Source: Fusibacter sp. A1 (GTDB lineage Bacteria > Bacillota > Clostridia > Peptostreptococcales > Acidaminobacteraceae). From it: 49,521 nucleotides of DNA. The notes beneath the pieces were generated by a model. That model saw only the letters and a program-made list of their open reading frames with translations. It did not search any database and was not told the origin of the DNA. The stretch covers positions 1 to 49,521 of the forward strand of contig NZ_QQWI01000017.1 of assembly GCF_004125825.1 (NCBI RefSeq), given 5' to 3'. The position numbers and the translations under genes are program-made. Position 1 is the first letter of the stretch, and each line of letters opens with the position of its first letter. Below, in pieces: positions 27,890-37,344 of the stretch.

Positions 27890-30047
27890 AAAGAGCGTGT
27901 CCGTTGCTTTGGTCGCGCTTGCGGTTGTGGTTCTACTCGTCGCACTTTTCAGTGAGACGGTCATCAGTTCGGAAAAGAGAAACAGCATCGAAGCCTATCA
28001 AGAGGTACTGATCGATGAGACTAAGGCGCTCGGTATCCAGGACATCATAAATGATAGGACGGACTCGGATTATGTGGATTACAAGACAAGCGGCGTCAGC
28101 AGCACCATCAAGGATTCAAACTATTGGATTCACATACCGCTCGTGGAGCTGAAGCTTAAGGGCGATGAGTACTTGATCGAAGTATCCAAACCACACTTGA
28201 GCCAAGTTGAGTTTTTTCAAGTGTCCAAAGAGGGCGAAGTGGTTAAAGTAATTAAAACGGGTAGAAACAGACCTTTCAGTAGTAGAGAAATCATGTATAA
28301 GAGCTTTCTGTTCGAACTCGATAGTCATCATCTGGATGGTGAGCTTTATCTTATGATCAATACGGAAAGTTATCTTCAAGCGCCTACCAAACTGTGGACG
28401 CATGACGAGTTTATCAAGGAATCAACACAAAGCAGTCTGGTGCTCGGGGTCTTTTATGGCGCCCTTGTCATAATGATCGTTTATAATAGCTTCTTAGCGT
28501 TTAGCTTAAAGGAGTTCAAGTATCTTTTTTATGTGCTGTTTGTCATCAGCTTTACTTGCCTTCAGTTGGTTTGGGACGGGTATTCCTATCAGTATGTTTG
28601 GATAAATGCAAGCTATTGGGATACTGTCGCCAATCCGTTTTTCATAAGCCAGTCCAGTTTGTGGCTGATGGCCTTTAACTGGTCGTTTTTTGAAGTGGCC
28701 ACTCGATCAAAATGGCTGATCCGCGCATACCAAGCCTTCTTTATTGCAGCGGTCGCAGCAAGCGTCAGTGTTTTTGCGCTTCCTATGGCTTCCTCGATTT
28801 ATGCGGGGGCTTCGCTGTCGATTGTGGCTCTGATGGTTTCGATCCTCAGTTTTGTGGTCAGCAAGCCGAAGAACAAGTCTCATTTCTTGTATATTGCGGC
28901 TTGGAGCGTGTTCTTCTATATGAGCGTTTTATCCACTATGGGTGGATTCAATTTGATCCCCTACAGCATTCTGGCAGTGCATGGTGTCAAGATAGGCATT
29001 ATCATACTTATCGTTTTCTTTTCTCTGGCACTGACCTTTAAAATCAATGAAATTGAAGAACTGAGAATAGCGGAAGTGGAAAAAGGGAATTTGCTGAAAA
29101 GACTTCACATGATGAGCATCAAGACCACCTCGATAAGGAAACTGGACTCCTTGTATCAGAACATGCTTCAAGATTACAAGGAGTTCACCTCCTATGAATC
29201 GATGTTGATTTGCCTTGCCTCGGAAGATCAGACATATGACCTGATTGATCAGTTTGCCAAAATCACACGTGTGACTTTGAACACTGCGACTATTCAGATG
29301 CTAGATCAGAAAAACGCCGATGTCACAGTAGGCACGGATGATTTTTTGAAATCGCTTGGAATAACCGGTGCTGTTTCCTCGCTGATCATTCCTTTGGAAT
29401 CACGTAAAAACAAAACTGGATTTGTGCTGTTGCATTCCAAAGTGCAGCGTACGGTAAGCGATCAGGTCAAGGAGCTGCTGACTGACTATACGTACCAGAT
29501 TTCAATGACCATAGAAAATATTGTGCTGCTTGATCGATTGAGGCTATCGGCAGAACGTGACAGTTTGACAACACTCTATAATCGCAGAACTTTTTTTGAA
29601 AAGGCACAGAAATTATTTTCGATGGGGGATGAGGACGATAGATTTTCAATTGTCATGATAGACATCGACCATTTCAAACGTATCAACGACCAATTCGGTC
29701 ATGTCGCAGGTGATAAGGTGATTGTGGATATCGCCAATCTGATGATAGGGAATTGTCCGGAGCACGCGGTAGCGGGCAGGTACGGCGGAGAAGAATTCAT
29801 TATTGCAATAAGATCGAATGACAGCAAGCGTGTTGAAAAGACGATTGATGATCTGCGAAAAACGATCATGGAGACTCGGTTTGAACTCAGCGATTCGACG
29901 ACTGAGCAGATGACCATTTCTTCAGGCATCGCTTTCAAGACGACTGCGACAAGGTCGCTTGATGAGCTGATCGAACGCGCCGACGACATGCTTTATCGGG
30001 CTAAGGATTCTGGGAGGAATGTAGTCATGGTCGATGAAAAGGAGTAG
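27879..30047 (+). CDS. 7TM-DISM receptor with GAF-like and GGDEF domains (diguanylate cyclase)
   Basis: 722 residues from ATG 27879, after AAAGAGG. A signal-anchor helix (about 7-25) precedes an extracytoplasmic 7TMR-DISM sensing domain (to about 180), seven membrane helices (about 190-390), a coiled/GAF-like region and a C-terminal GGDEF domain. The active-site motif is GGEEF at 636-640, compatible with cyclic-di-GMP synthesis; DIDHFKRINDQFGH is conserved. No RxxD inhibitory site precedes the motif. The start overlaps the extended reading of the previous gene, so the two were probably an operon. The ligand is unknown. Confidence 0.9.
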   Translation: MRSRKSVSVALVALAVVVLLVALFSETVISSEKRNSIEAYQEVLIDETKALGIQDIINDRTDSDYVDYKTSGVSSTIKDSNYWIHIPLVELKLKGDEYLIEVSKPHLSQVEFFQVSKEGEVVKVIKTGRNRPFSSREIMYKSFLFELDSHHLDGELYLMINTESYLQAPTKLWTHDEFIKESTQSSLVLGVFYGALVIMIVYNSFLAFSLKEFKYLFYVLFVISFTCLQLVWDGYSYQYVWINASYWDTVANPFFISQSSLWLMAFNWSFFEVATRSKWLIRAYQAFFIAAVAASVSVFALPMASSIYAGASLSIVALMVSILSFVVSKPKNKSHFLYIAAWSVFFYMSVLSTMGGFNLIPYSILAVHGVKIGIIILIVFFSLALTFKINEIEELRIAEVEKGNLLKRLHMMSIKTTSIRKLDSLYQNMLQDYKEFTSYESMLICLASEDQTYDLIDQFAKITRVTLNTATIQMLDQKNADVTVGTDDFLKSLGITGAVSSLIIPLESRKNKTGFVLLHSKVQRTVSDQVKELLTDYTYQISMTIENIVLLDRLRLSAERDSLTTLYNRRTFFEKAQKLFSMGDEDDRFSIVMIDIDHFKRINDQFGHVAGDKVIVDIANLMIGNCPEHAVAGRYGGEEFIIAIRSNDSKRVEKTIDDLRKTIMETRFELSDSTTEQMTISSGIAFKTTATRSLDELIERADDMLYRAKDSGRNVVMVDEKE

Positions 30048-30064
30048 GCTTTATTAAAAACCAC

Positions 30065-30132
30065 ACTTGACCGACCTCCTTGTGACTGGGGGGGGGAAGC
30101 TGATCACAAGAGTAATTCTTGTACCGGTCAAG
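30065..30132 (+). repeat. Inverted repeat and nine-G tract before the Crp/Fnr gene
   Basis: CTTGACCG (30065-30072) is matched by CGGTCAAG (30125-30132), with a run of nine G (30088-30096) and a smaller ACAAG/CTTGT repeat between them. The half sites contain TTGAC and GTCAA, the same elements as in the palindrome at 31464-31479, so autoregulation by the encoded Crp/Fnr protein is possible. Confidence 0.45.
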
Positions 30133-30179
30133 GATTTGATCCTAATCGGGGACTGAAAGGTATAAAGGACTTGAAAGCT

Positions 30180-30761
30180 ATGATAGATGTGCTGATCAAC
30201 TACATGAAAAGATTTATTGACTTGCCTGAGGAAGAACTTTATGAAATCGCTAAGGATGTTCCCATTCAAAGCTTTGAAAAGGGTTCTGTGCTGATTCGGC
30301 AGGGAGAAGTCCCTACTGAATGCTTTTTTGTTCTTCAGGGGCTCGTGCGGCAGTATGCTGTCAATGAGGATGGTAAAGAGACGACATTCAATTTTTTTAC
30401 AGAAGAACAGGCGGTCGCGGTCTACAATGCTCATACCCATCAAAAAGAGTCGAAGTTCACGCTCAGGTGCTCGGAAGATTGTGTTCTGGTCGTCGGGGAC
30501 CTGTCGATCCAAGATGAGATGTTCGCGCAATTTGAGGTGCTTGAAACCATGGTCAGAAAAGTTGTCGAAAACGATATCGGAGCCATGAATGAGGCCTTCA
30601 CCTCCTTTGTGGCGTCGACGCCTGAGGAAAGGTTCAAAAACCTGATGGAAACCCGACCGGACTTGTTCGATCGAGTTCCGAACCATCAATTGGCAAGTTA
30701 TTTGGGAATCACGCCCGAATCCTTCAGCCGTATTAAGAAACGGCTGAATCAGGAGCGTTAA
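30180..30761 (+). CDS. Crp/Fnr-family transcriptional regulator
   Basis: 193 residues from ATG 30180; a TTG at 30171 and an ATG at 30204 are alternatives. Residues 10-110 form a cyclic-nucleotide-binding-type beta barrel (FEKGSVLIRQGEVPTECFFVLQGLVR). The C-terminal helix-turn-helix reads NHQLASYLGITPESFSRIKKRL. No cysteine cluster for iron-sulphur binding is seen, so the signal is not oxygen via Fe-S as in FNR. Its last 29 bases overlap the convergent DUF4386-like gene, which carries a candidate site for this regulator. Confidence 0.85.
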   Translation: MIDVLINYMKRFIDLPEEELYEIAKDVPIQSFEKGSVLIRQGEVPTECFFVLQGLVRQYAVNEDGKETTFNFFTEEQAVAVYNAHTHQKESKFTLRCSEDCVLVVGDLSIQDEMFAQFEVLETMVRKVVENDIGAMNEAFTSFVASTPEERFKNLMETRPDLFDRVPNHQLASYLGITPESFSRIKKRLNQER

Positions 30762-31416
30762 AAGCCGGTGGATTGGTTTTTCCTCCCTTAAACAAGAGCC
30801 ATAGACCATAACCCAGTTCGCCGACCATCATCGGAAGCATCAGGATGCTTTCAATGCTTTGAGTCGCAGTGAATAGGGGGAAGAAGTTCTTCAGCAGGTG
30901 TACGAGGGTGTAGCTGAAGCCGGCAAGTACGAGCAGGAAAGCAAGTATTCGTTGTCTGTTCTGATTAACAGCCAGTCCTACCACGAAGAGGTGTCCACCG
31001 AACAGAATAAGACCTAGCGACCAGAGACTGTCGAATGCGTCAAGGTGCTGTGTCACCTGGGGTACGCTAAGGGAGCCTGCAGTCATGGCAAGCACAACCA
31101 AGTGGTAAACCGCGAAGGAAAGAAAGAGAGTGTAGACCCCTCTAAGCAGTGCTGAGAGGGTCGCCAATTTTGAATTGATCGGTTTTAAGACCTTGTAGAA
31201 AGCCCATGTGACGATGATATCCGTGAGAATGATGATAAACCATCCAAGTAATCCTGTTTGAAACAGTGATGACGCTTGGATGTTTTTTATTGTCTGGATA
31301 GGGTTCACTACTACGACCTGCGAGTGAACAAAGCCGAAGGAGTAGAAGGCTGCGAAGGTCATGATGAGTAGTGACAGCCCCGCTATGATGGATGGTTTTC
31401 TGGTTGAGTTTGTCAT
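30733..31416 (-). CDS. DUF4386-like membrane protein
   Basis: 227 residues from ATG 31416 (AAAGGAG upstream). Six hydrophobic segments and the pattern IIAGLSLLIMTFAAFYSFGF, then GWFIIILTDIIVTWAFYKVLKP, fit DUF4386 proteins, which are integral membrane proteins of unknown role. It converges on and overlaps the Crp/Fnr gene, an arrangement common for a regulator and its target. Confidence 0.8.
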   Translation of the reverse strand: MTNSTRKPSIIAGLSLLIMTFAAFYSFGFVHSQVVVVNPIQTIKNIQASSLFQTGLLGWFIIILTDIIVTWAFYKVLKPINSKLATLSALLRGVYTLFLSFAVYHLVVLAMTAGSLSVPQVTQHLDAFDSLWSLGLILFGGHLFVVGLAVNQNRQRILAFLLVLAGFSYTLVHLLKNFFPLFTATQSIESILMLPMMVGELGYGLWLLFKGGKTNPPAFNAPDSAVS

Positions 31417-31463
31417 TGTTGATCTCCTTTTTTATGATCATAACATGCTGCTTGTATAGTCGC

Positions 31464-31479
31464 ATTGACTTAAGTCAAT
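31464..31479. promoter_or_regulatory. Perfect 16-bp palindrome, candidate Crp/Fnr operator
   Basis: ATTGACTTAAGTCAAT is a perfect palindrome of the TTGAC-N4-GTCAA type, close to the FNR pattern TTGAT-N4-ATCAA. It lies 48 bases upstream of the DUF4386-like start, in its promoter region, and beside the Crp/Fnr gene. Confidence 0.6.
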
Positions 31480-31522
31480 TGTTAACAGCTTTAAAGATGA
31501 CTTTACGATATTTTTTTTATGC

Positions 31523-31551
31523 TTGACATTCATTTGAAATAAGTTTAGAAT
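31523..31551 (+). promoter_or_regulatory. Promoter of the T-box/gltX transcript
   Basis: TTGACA (31523-31528) and TAGAAT (31546-31551) are 17 bases apart, just ahead of the T-box leader. Confidence 0.75.
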
Positions 31552-31569
31552 GATAAAAACTTATAGCAA

Positions 31570-31796
31570 CGTGCTAAGAAAAGGAATAGTAAACAGAAAA
31601 AGGATGTTAGAGAGCTGATGATGGTGGAAATTCAGTATCTGTACTGTTGAAGGAAGCCTTGGAGCAGCTGCCAAAAGACAATCATGTCGTAGTAGGTTAG
31701 CCGGATGTCCCAACGTTACATGGGAGCTGAGAAATAATTTAGGTGGTACCACGGAAAACTTTCGTCCTATGGGGATGAGGGTTTATTTTTTTTGAA
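31570..31796 (+). ncRNA. T-box riboswitch (glutamate-type) upstream of gltX
   Basis: The leader has a T-box stem I start (AGAGAGCTGATG, then GGTGGAAATTCAGTA), candidate GAA specifier codons at 31649-31651 or 31653-31655, and the conserved T-box AGGTGGTACCACGG (31741-31754). The terminator arms CGTCC / GGATG (31763-31777) follow, with a T-run at 31787-31793. Uncharged tRNA-Glu would pair with the specifier and the T-box, stabilise the antiterminator and switch on the synthetase gene. Which GAA is the specifier needs folding to settle. Confidence 0.85.
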
Positions 31797-31808
31797 AGGA
31801 AGGATCTT

Positions 31809-33482
31809 ATGACTAGGAATGCGTTGATGGCTGCTTTGTTGTTTTCTAATCTGAAATATGGACCGGAGGATTACGAGATGATCTACTCAGAACGGAATTT
31901 ACCGGAAGGGGCTATGGTCACCCGGTTCGCACCTAGTCCTACAGGTACGCTTCATATCGGGCATTTGATTGGATCGTTGCTTGATGTGACACTTGCAAGA
32001 CAGACCGGTGGGGCTTCTTATTTGAGGATCGAGGATACCGATAAGAAAAGGTCGATTGAAGGAAGTGTGCAGAGTACGATCGACGTGCTCGAATATTACG
32101 GTATAACATTTGATGAAGGCGCAACCGGACTGAATGACGAAACCGGCGACTACGGTCCTTATAAGCAAAGCCAAAGAACACAAATATACCATACCTTTGT
32201 AAAGAGACTCATAGAACAGGGGCATGCCTATCCCTGCTTCTGCACAGAAACCGAACTTTCTGAAGTAAGAAAAAAGCAAGAAGCGGACAAGCTGATAACA
32301 GGGTATTACGGTGAGTTTGCGAAATGCCGGGAGATGTCCTTTGAAGACGTAAAAAAAAGGATTGAACGCAAAGATGCCTATGTCATACGACTAAAGTCAA
32401 ATGGGAATCTGAATAACGAGGTTGTTTTGAACGACATAATAAGAGGGGCAATAAGATTTCCTGAAAACAATCTGGATATGGTCCTGTTAAAGTCCGATGG
32501 TGTCCCCACCTATCACTTTGCCCACGCGGTAGATGACCACCTGATGAGAACAACGCATGTGATAAGGGCAGACGAATGGTTGCCGTCTTTTCCGCTGCAT
32601 AAGGAGCTCTTTGATGTACTGGGATGGAAGCCACCGAATTACATCCATATCTCTCCGATCATGAAGTCGGACGGAAAGTCAAAGCGTAAGCTCAGCAAAA
32701 GGAAGGACCCGGAATCAGCCCTGACCTTTTATCTTGAAGACGGCTATCCCAGCCAGTCGGTAATCGAGTATCTGCTCAATCTGATCAATTCGAATTATGA
32801 AGAGTGGAGAGCCTGTCATCCTCTTGAAGACAGTTCTGCGTTTATCGTCGACGTGGCAAAGATGTCGTCTAGCGGTTCTGTTTTTGACTTTGATAAGTTT
32901 GTAGATGTGAGTAAGCAAACCATAGCAAGAATGAGCGCCGAAAGCGTTTACGATCAGGTTTGGCAGTGGAGCCTTCGCTACGACAATGAGTTCGCAGAAC
33001 TTATGGGGGAGCACAAGCACTATATGACAACAGCACTCGGCATTGAGCGAGGTGGAGAGAAGCCCAGAAAGGACATTGCCAAGTGGTCTGATGTAAAGGA
33101 GCACATTTCCTACTTCTTCGACGAGCTTTTTTGTATGGAAAAGGTTAGCGATGAGCTAGCAAGACTCAACATGCAGCCAGAGGAGGTGGTAGAGATACTT
33201 AAGGAGTTGATTTCTAACTACACGCAAACGGACAGCCATGAGGAGTGGTACGAGCAGATGAAGAATCTTTGTGAGCGGTTGGGCTATGCGACAAGCATGA
33301 AGGAGTTTAAGAGAAATAAAGAGGTTTATCGTGGTCATTTAGGGGATCTCATGGGCATGATCCGTCTGGTGCTGACCGGCAGAAGAAATACACCTGACCT
33401 ATATCAGATCATGAGTACCATGGGGATTGATAGGGTAACCAGCAGGATGGATAATGCGACTCGCATGATGACAAAAAGGTAA
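31809..33482 (+). CDS. gltX: Glutamate-tRNA ligase
   Basis: 557 residues from ATG 31809 after AAAGGAAGG. Class I signatures are HIGH at 49-52 (SPTGTLHIGH) and KLSKR at 294-298 (the KMSKS position). A roughly 30-residue N-terminal extension precedes the Rossmann domain, which matches the longer clostridial form of the enzyme. It attaches glutamate to tRNA-Glu, and in bacteria without GlnRS often also to tRNA-Gln; which form this is cannot be told by eye. The T-box upstream ties expression to charging level, and a terminator follows directly. Confidence 0.93.
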   Translation: MTRNALMAALLFSNLKYGPEDYEMIYSERNLPEGAMVTRFAPSPTGTLHIGHLIGSLLDVTLARQTGGASYLRIEDTDKKRSIEGSVQSTIDVLEYYGITFDEGATGLNDETGDYGPYKQSQRTQIYHTFVKRLIEQGHAYPCFCTETELSEVRKKQEADKLITGYYGEFAKCREMSFEDVKKRIERKDAYVIRLKSNGNLNNEVVLNDIIRGAIRFPENNLDMVLLKSDGVPTYHFAHAVDDHLMRTTHVIRADEWLPSFPLHKELFDVLGWKPPNYIHISPIMKSDGKSKRKLSKRKDPESALTFYLEDGYPSQSVIEYLLNLINSNYEEWRACHPLEDSSAFIVDVAKMSSSGSVFDFDKFVDVSKQTIARMSAESVYDQVWQWSLRYDNEFAELMGEHKHYMTTALGIERGGEKPRKDIAKWSDVKEHISYFFDELFCMEKVSDELARLNMQPEEVVEILKELISNYTQTDSHEEWYEQMKNLCERLGYATSMKEFKRNKEVYRGHLGDLMGMIRLVLTGRRNTPDLYQIMSTMGIDRVTSRMDNATRMMTKR

Positions 33483-33510
33483 GGAGCGCGTGAGCGCTCC
33501 TTTTGTCTTA
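33481..33510. terminator. Bidirectional terminator
   Basis: AAGGAGCGC pairs with GCGCTCCTT around GTGA, followed by TTTG. It separates gltX from the convergent secreted-protein gene and overlaps both gene ends. Confidence 0.75.
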
Positions 33511-34158
33511 TAGGTTGTTCAAGTAATCAAGCTTTGCTTCTTCAAACTGAAGATGGTTTTGCATCATGTTTAAGATTTCTGTAAGGGCGGATGTGACAGC
33601 TTGTGCGTCATCTGCCTCCACTGCAGCTGTTAGGGCTTCATGTACAGCTTTTGCAGCATCTTTATCTACGCCGTAGGCTTCTCTTAAGGCATCGATGTCT
33701 GATCGAACGGATTCGAAATCCGCTTTGTTTTCTTCTCTGATTGCCATCAGATCTTCTTTTGCTTCTTCTCTAGTCAATTCGCCTGATTCGACAAGTGCTT
33801 TGATCTCTTCAAAGATCGGTTCCATTTCTTCTTTATGGCTTTCTCTTAGGTCTTCTTTGATCGCATCCAGTTCTTCACGGATTTCTTGATGAGCTTCCCA
33901 GTTGGCTTCAAAGTCTTCTAGCAGGTCGGGGGCGTAGTTTTCGATGACCTCGGTCATCTTTGCCATACGCTCTTCCATGTTACCGTGCTTTTCTTTGCCG
34001 GGCTTTTCGCCTTTTTCGGGGCGGCTACCCAACTGTTTTTCGATGCCAGGTTTACCTTTAAGGTTGTCGTCTGTTTTTGCTGCGTCGAACTCGTCTGCGA
34101 ATGCGAAGGTCGATAGTGCCATAATGCCTGTTAGTGCCAATGCCATAAGTTTTTTCAT
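33508..34158 (-). CDS. Secreted helical, highly charged protein
   Basis: 216 residues from ATG 34158 with AAAGGAG upstream. Residues 1-21 are a signal peptide ending AFA. After a Gly/Lys-rich linker (around 35-60) the rest is almost wholly Glu/Lys/Ala-rich helix, likely coiled coil. It recalls Spy/CpxP-like periplasmic chaperone-type proteins in size and composition but lacks their LTxxQ motifs, so the function is left open. Confidence 0.7.
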   Translation of the reverse strand: MKKLMALALTGIMALSTFAFADEFDAAKTDDNLKGKPGIEKQLGSRPEKGEKPGKEKHGNMEERMAKMTEVIENYAPDLLEDFEANWEAHQEIREELDAIKEDLRESHKEEMEPIFEEIKALVESGELTREEAKEDLMAIREENKADFESVRSDIDALREAYGVDKDAAKAVHEALTAAVEADDAQAVTSALTEILNMMQNHLQFEEAKLDYLNNL

Positions 34159-34267
34159 AAGTGAACTCCTTTCAAATGTGTGTGTTGTTTACTTCCTGGC
34201 TTAAGTATACTCGCCTTCCCATTGGGAGTTCAAAGGGCAAACTGTGGCAAAACAGTGGCAGTTGTTT

Positions 34268-36307
34268 TTAGTCGGTCTGGTATCTGTCAAAGCGGTCGAA
34301 GAGCATGGTGTATTGACCACGACCTTGCGTTTTAGAACGAAGTGCCGTCGCATAGCCGAACAGGTTAGACAGGGCGACCGTGGCACGAACCACCCTTCCT
34401 GATGGAATCAGTTGGATATCGGTGATGGATCCATGACGCGTGTTAAGGTCATCTATCACATCCCCCACATAGGATTCAGGCACGTGCACTTCGACGGTGA
34501 AGATAGGTTCCAATAAGACGGAATGCCCTTCTCTGAGTGCTTTTGACACTGCCATCGAGGCGGCTGTCTTGAATGCGATATCCGATGAATGGTCCGTCTG
34601 ATAATCTACATCATAGAGTTCCACATGCAGGTCCACAACTTCGTATCCACCGAGGATACCGGATTGCAGCGATTCTGAAATCCCCTGCTCGCAAGCCTGA
34701 AGATATGCTTTCGGGAACTTCCTGTCATCAACCTTAAGATCAATCGTGTGTCCAGCGCCACGAGCATTAGGATGAACTTTCAGTTTGACATGACCATACA
34801 TGGACTGACCACCCGACTGTTTTGATAAGGTATAGTCCACGTTGACCGGATTAAGGATGGTTTCCTTGTAGGCGACCTGCTGTCTGCCGCTGTTTACAGG
34901 AACACTGAACTCTTTTTTTAAGCGCTCGAGAATCACTTGCAAATGAAGCTCTCCCATACCCGAAATGATGGTTTGACCTGTATCGGGATGAGTGAAGGTC
35001 GTAAATGTCGGGTCTTCTTCAGAGAGCCTCTCAAGTGCGTTTTGCATTTTGATCTGTTCTGCAGGCGTTTTCGATTCGACTGCCACTGAAATGACTGGAA
35101 CAGGAAACTTCATGGTTTCCAAGAGGATTGGCGCGTTCACACTACATAAGGTATCACCCGTCGTCGAATGCTTCAGACCGACAACAGCGACAATGTCGCC
35201 CGTTGCGATTTCTGATATTTCTTGTCTGTGATTGGCATGCATTTGCAGCAGTTTGCCGATGCGTTCTCTTTTGTCCTTAGTGGTGTTCAAAGCGGTACCG
35301 CCCGACTTTAGTGTTCCTGAATAAACCCTAAGGTAGGTTAACCTTCCGACATAAGAATCGGTCATGACTTTAAAAACAAGAGAAGAGAAGGGCTCAAGGT
35401 CAGAGGCTTTTCTGATGGTCTCCTCTCCTTTTAGTGTATGACCCACAATCACAGGCCTGTCCAGAGGGGATGGAAGATAATCGATCACCGCATCAAGAAG
35501 CATCTGGATGCCCTTATTGCGGTAGGCCGCACCACAGAGTACAGGTGTGATGCTCCCTGAGAGGGTGGCGAAGCGGATAGTCGATGTTAACAAATCCTGA
35601 CTAATTTCATTGCCTTCAAGATACTCGATGAGCAGTTCTTCGTTAAAATCAGCTACCGTTTCGATCAGATGTTTCCTCATTTCACTTGCAAGGTCTGAAA
35701 ACTCAGCTGGAATCTCTCTGACGTCAACTACTTCACCTGTATCACCAGTATTGTAGTATGCCTTCATGTCCATTAGCGAAATAATTCCTTTAAACTCCTT
35801 TTCGGTACCGATGGGTAGCTGAATAGGTACAGGTACTCCGTTCAAACGATCTTTGATGGTGGCGACAGATCGTTTGAAATTGGCGCCGATGACGTCCATC
35901 TTATTGATGAAAACCAGTCGTGGAACCCCATAATGATCGGCTTGTCGCCAGACGGCCTCGGTTTGTGCTTCGACGCCTTCTTTCGCGTCAAGTAGGAAGA
36001 TAGCGCCATCTAGTATGCGAAGGCAACGTTCGACTTCTACTGTAAAGTCAACATGTCCTGGAGTGTCGATGATATTGATTTTATTTTCCTTCCAATGACA
36101 GGATGTGGCGGCTGAGGTGATGGTGATGCCGCGTTCCTGTTCCTGCTCCATCCAGTCCATGACTGCAGAACCGTTATGGACCTCACCCATCTTATGGGTC
36201 AGGCCTGTATAAAAGAGTATGCGTTCTGTGCTTGTAGTTTTTCCTGCATCGATATGAGCCATAATTCCAATATTTCTAGTGGTTGATAATGGTTGAGTTC
36301 TTGGCAT
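34268..36307 (-). CDS. fusA: Elongation factor G (stand-alone paralogue)
   Basis: 679 residues from ATG 36307 after AAGGAG. GTPase motifs are AHIDAGKTT (17-25), [13 protein letters not shown] and NKMD; domains II-V follow, ending [16 protein letters not shown]. It moves tRNA and mRNA through the ribosome after peptide-bond formation. It is not beside rpsL, rpsG or tuf, so it may be a second EF-G rather than the str-operon copy; sequence motifs are fully canonical, unlike many divergent EF-G2 forms, so it could also be the only copy. No tetracycline-protection-type loop is obvious. Confidence 0.88.
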   Translation of the reverse strand: MPRTQPLSTTRNIGIMAHIDAGKTTSTERILFYTGLTHKMGEVHNGSAVMDWMEQEQERGITITSAATSCHWKENKINIIDTPGHVDFTVEVERCLRILDGAIFLLDAKEGVEAQTEAVWRQADHYGVPRLVFINKMDVIGANFKRSVATIKDRLNGVPVPIQLPIGTEKEFKGIISLMDMKAYYNTGDTGEVVDVREIPAEFSDLASEMRKHLIETVADFNEELLIEYLEGNEISQDLLTSTIRFATLSGSITPVLCGAAYRNKGIQMLLDAVIDYLPSPLDRPVIVGHTLKGEETIRKASDLEPFSSLVFKVMTDSYVGRLTYLRVYSGTLKSGGTALNTTKDKRERIGKLLQMHANHRQEISEIATGDIVAVVGLKHSTTGDTLCSVNAPILLETMKFPVPVISVAVESKTPAEQIKMQNALERLSEEDPTFTTFTHPDTGQTIISGMGELHLQVILERLKKEFSVPVNSGRQQVAYKETILNPVNVDYTLSKQSGGQSMYGHVKLKVHPNARGAGHTIDLKVDDRKFPKAYLQACEQGISESLQSGILGGYEVVDLHVELYDVDYQTDHSSDIAFKTAASMAVSKALREGHSVLLEPIFTVEVHVPESYVGDVIDDLNTRHGSITDIQLIPSGRVVRATVALSNLFGYATALRSKTQGRGQYTMLFDRFDRYQTD

Positions 36308-36381
36308 ACTTGTTCTCCTTCTCTTAAGATTGCTATTGTACGTTTACCCATTTATTCATAAGCTAAAAACAAGGAGTGTCT

Positions 36382-36498
36382 TTGAAAAGAATTAGTCTGT
36401 GCATTATTTGCGTGTTATGCGCGTAGATTGGGTGTGGAGTGACCACGGATTCGGGGTATACATCGAGAAAGGGTTTCGATCGTCAATTAGGTCAGTAA
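36382..36498 (+). pseudogene. Possible tiny lipoprotein gene with in-frame TAG
   Basis: TTG 36382 follows AAGGAG and encodes a basic-hydrophobic signal-like start, MKRISLCIICVLCA, before TAG 36424-36426. The same frame continues IGCGVTTDSGYTSRKGF to TAA 36496-36498. With Gln at the TAG the junction would read AQIGC, strikingly like the lipobox of the next gene (MQIGC). It may be a decayed small lipoprotein. Evidence is limited to this pattern. Confidence 0.3.
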
Positions 36499-36516
36499 AG
36501 GTTGGAGTTGAATAGA

Positions 36517-37344
36517 ATGAAAAAAATAGCGAAAATTTTAGTAATGGTTGCCTTACTGATGCAAATAGGGTGTCAATCCTCAACTAGCGTGACACAACCG
36601 AATGATCCGGAACCACAGAAGCCAAGTGAAGGACTACAGCCGCTTAAAGTTGCGATTATCGATGATACGGCGCCCTATGCGGATGTGGTGGATGGAGAGT
36701 ATGAAGGGTTGATTATCGATATCGTCAGCGTGGCGTTCAGTCGTATGGATGTCGAGTATGAGTTCGTCGATATGCCATTCAATCGGATCATGACGCTCAT
36801 GGAAGAAGGTGGACTGGATATTGCCACTGACATTTTCATCAATCCAAAACGCGAGGAGTTTCTTTACTTTCCGGTAGACACTCCGCTTGCAATTTACCCC
36901 TATGCTTTATTTAAAAGAAGCGACAAGGAGATTACCTACGATGGAAATCCAGAAAGCTTAACCGCCTATATCATCGGCACTGTCAGAGGATATTATCTAG
37001 GAAGTTTTGACAAGTACCTTGAAGATCCGGATTATACGATTATTGAATCTAAATCACCCGAGCTGAATATGAAGCAGCTTTATAACGGCAGAGTCGACTT
37101 AGCGATTGAAGTGCTGTCTACAGGAGAATCACTAGTAGAAAAACTCGGATACGGACTCGAAATCGAACCGTTACCTACGACGCTTGGGGCAAACTCGTCT
37201 TATGTGGCGTTTTCAAAACCCCTTGGTCTTGAACCTCTCATGGTGGAGTATCAAAAGACAATCAAGGAAATGTATGCCGACGGAACGCTTCAAGCTATTT
37301 ACGATAGATATGGATTGCCTGTGCCTGATGGGAATTTTGAATGA
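36517..37344 (+). CDS. Extracellular solute-binding lipoprotein, family 3 (PBPb type)
   Basis: 275 residues from ATG 36517, with GGAG upstream; the in-frame TTG at 36502 is less likely. The signal peptide ends in a lipobox, LLMQIGC, so the protein should be lipid-anchored at Cys19. The mature part starts LKVAIIDDTAPYA and fits bacterial family 3 substrate-binding proteins for amino acids or similar polar molecules. No ABC permease or ATPase is next to it, so it is an orphan or a receptor-like sensor. The stop overlaps the next start (ATGA). Confidence 0.85.
   Translation: MKKIAKILVMVALLMQIGCQSSTSVTQPNDPEPQKPSEGLQPLKVAIIDDTAPYADVVDGEYEGLIIDIVSVAFSRMDVEYEFVDMPFNRIMTLMEEGGLDIATDIFINPKREEFLYFPVDTPLAIYPYALFKRSDKEITYDGNPESLTAYIIGTVRGYYLGSFDKYLEDPDYTIIESKSPELNMKQLYNGRVDLAIEVLSTGESLVEKLGYGLEIEPLPTTLGANSSYVAFSKPLGLEPLMVEYQKTIKEMYADGTLQAIYDRYGLPVPDGNFE

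Noticed and set aside
30054..30809. Long open frame on the minus strand opposite the Crp/Fnr gene
   Set aside because: It mirrors a well-supported gene, has no ribosome site, low-complexity composition and no family pattern.
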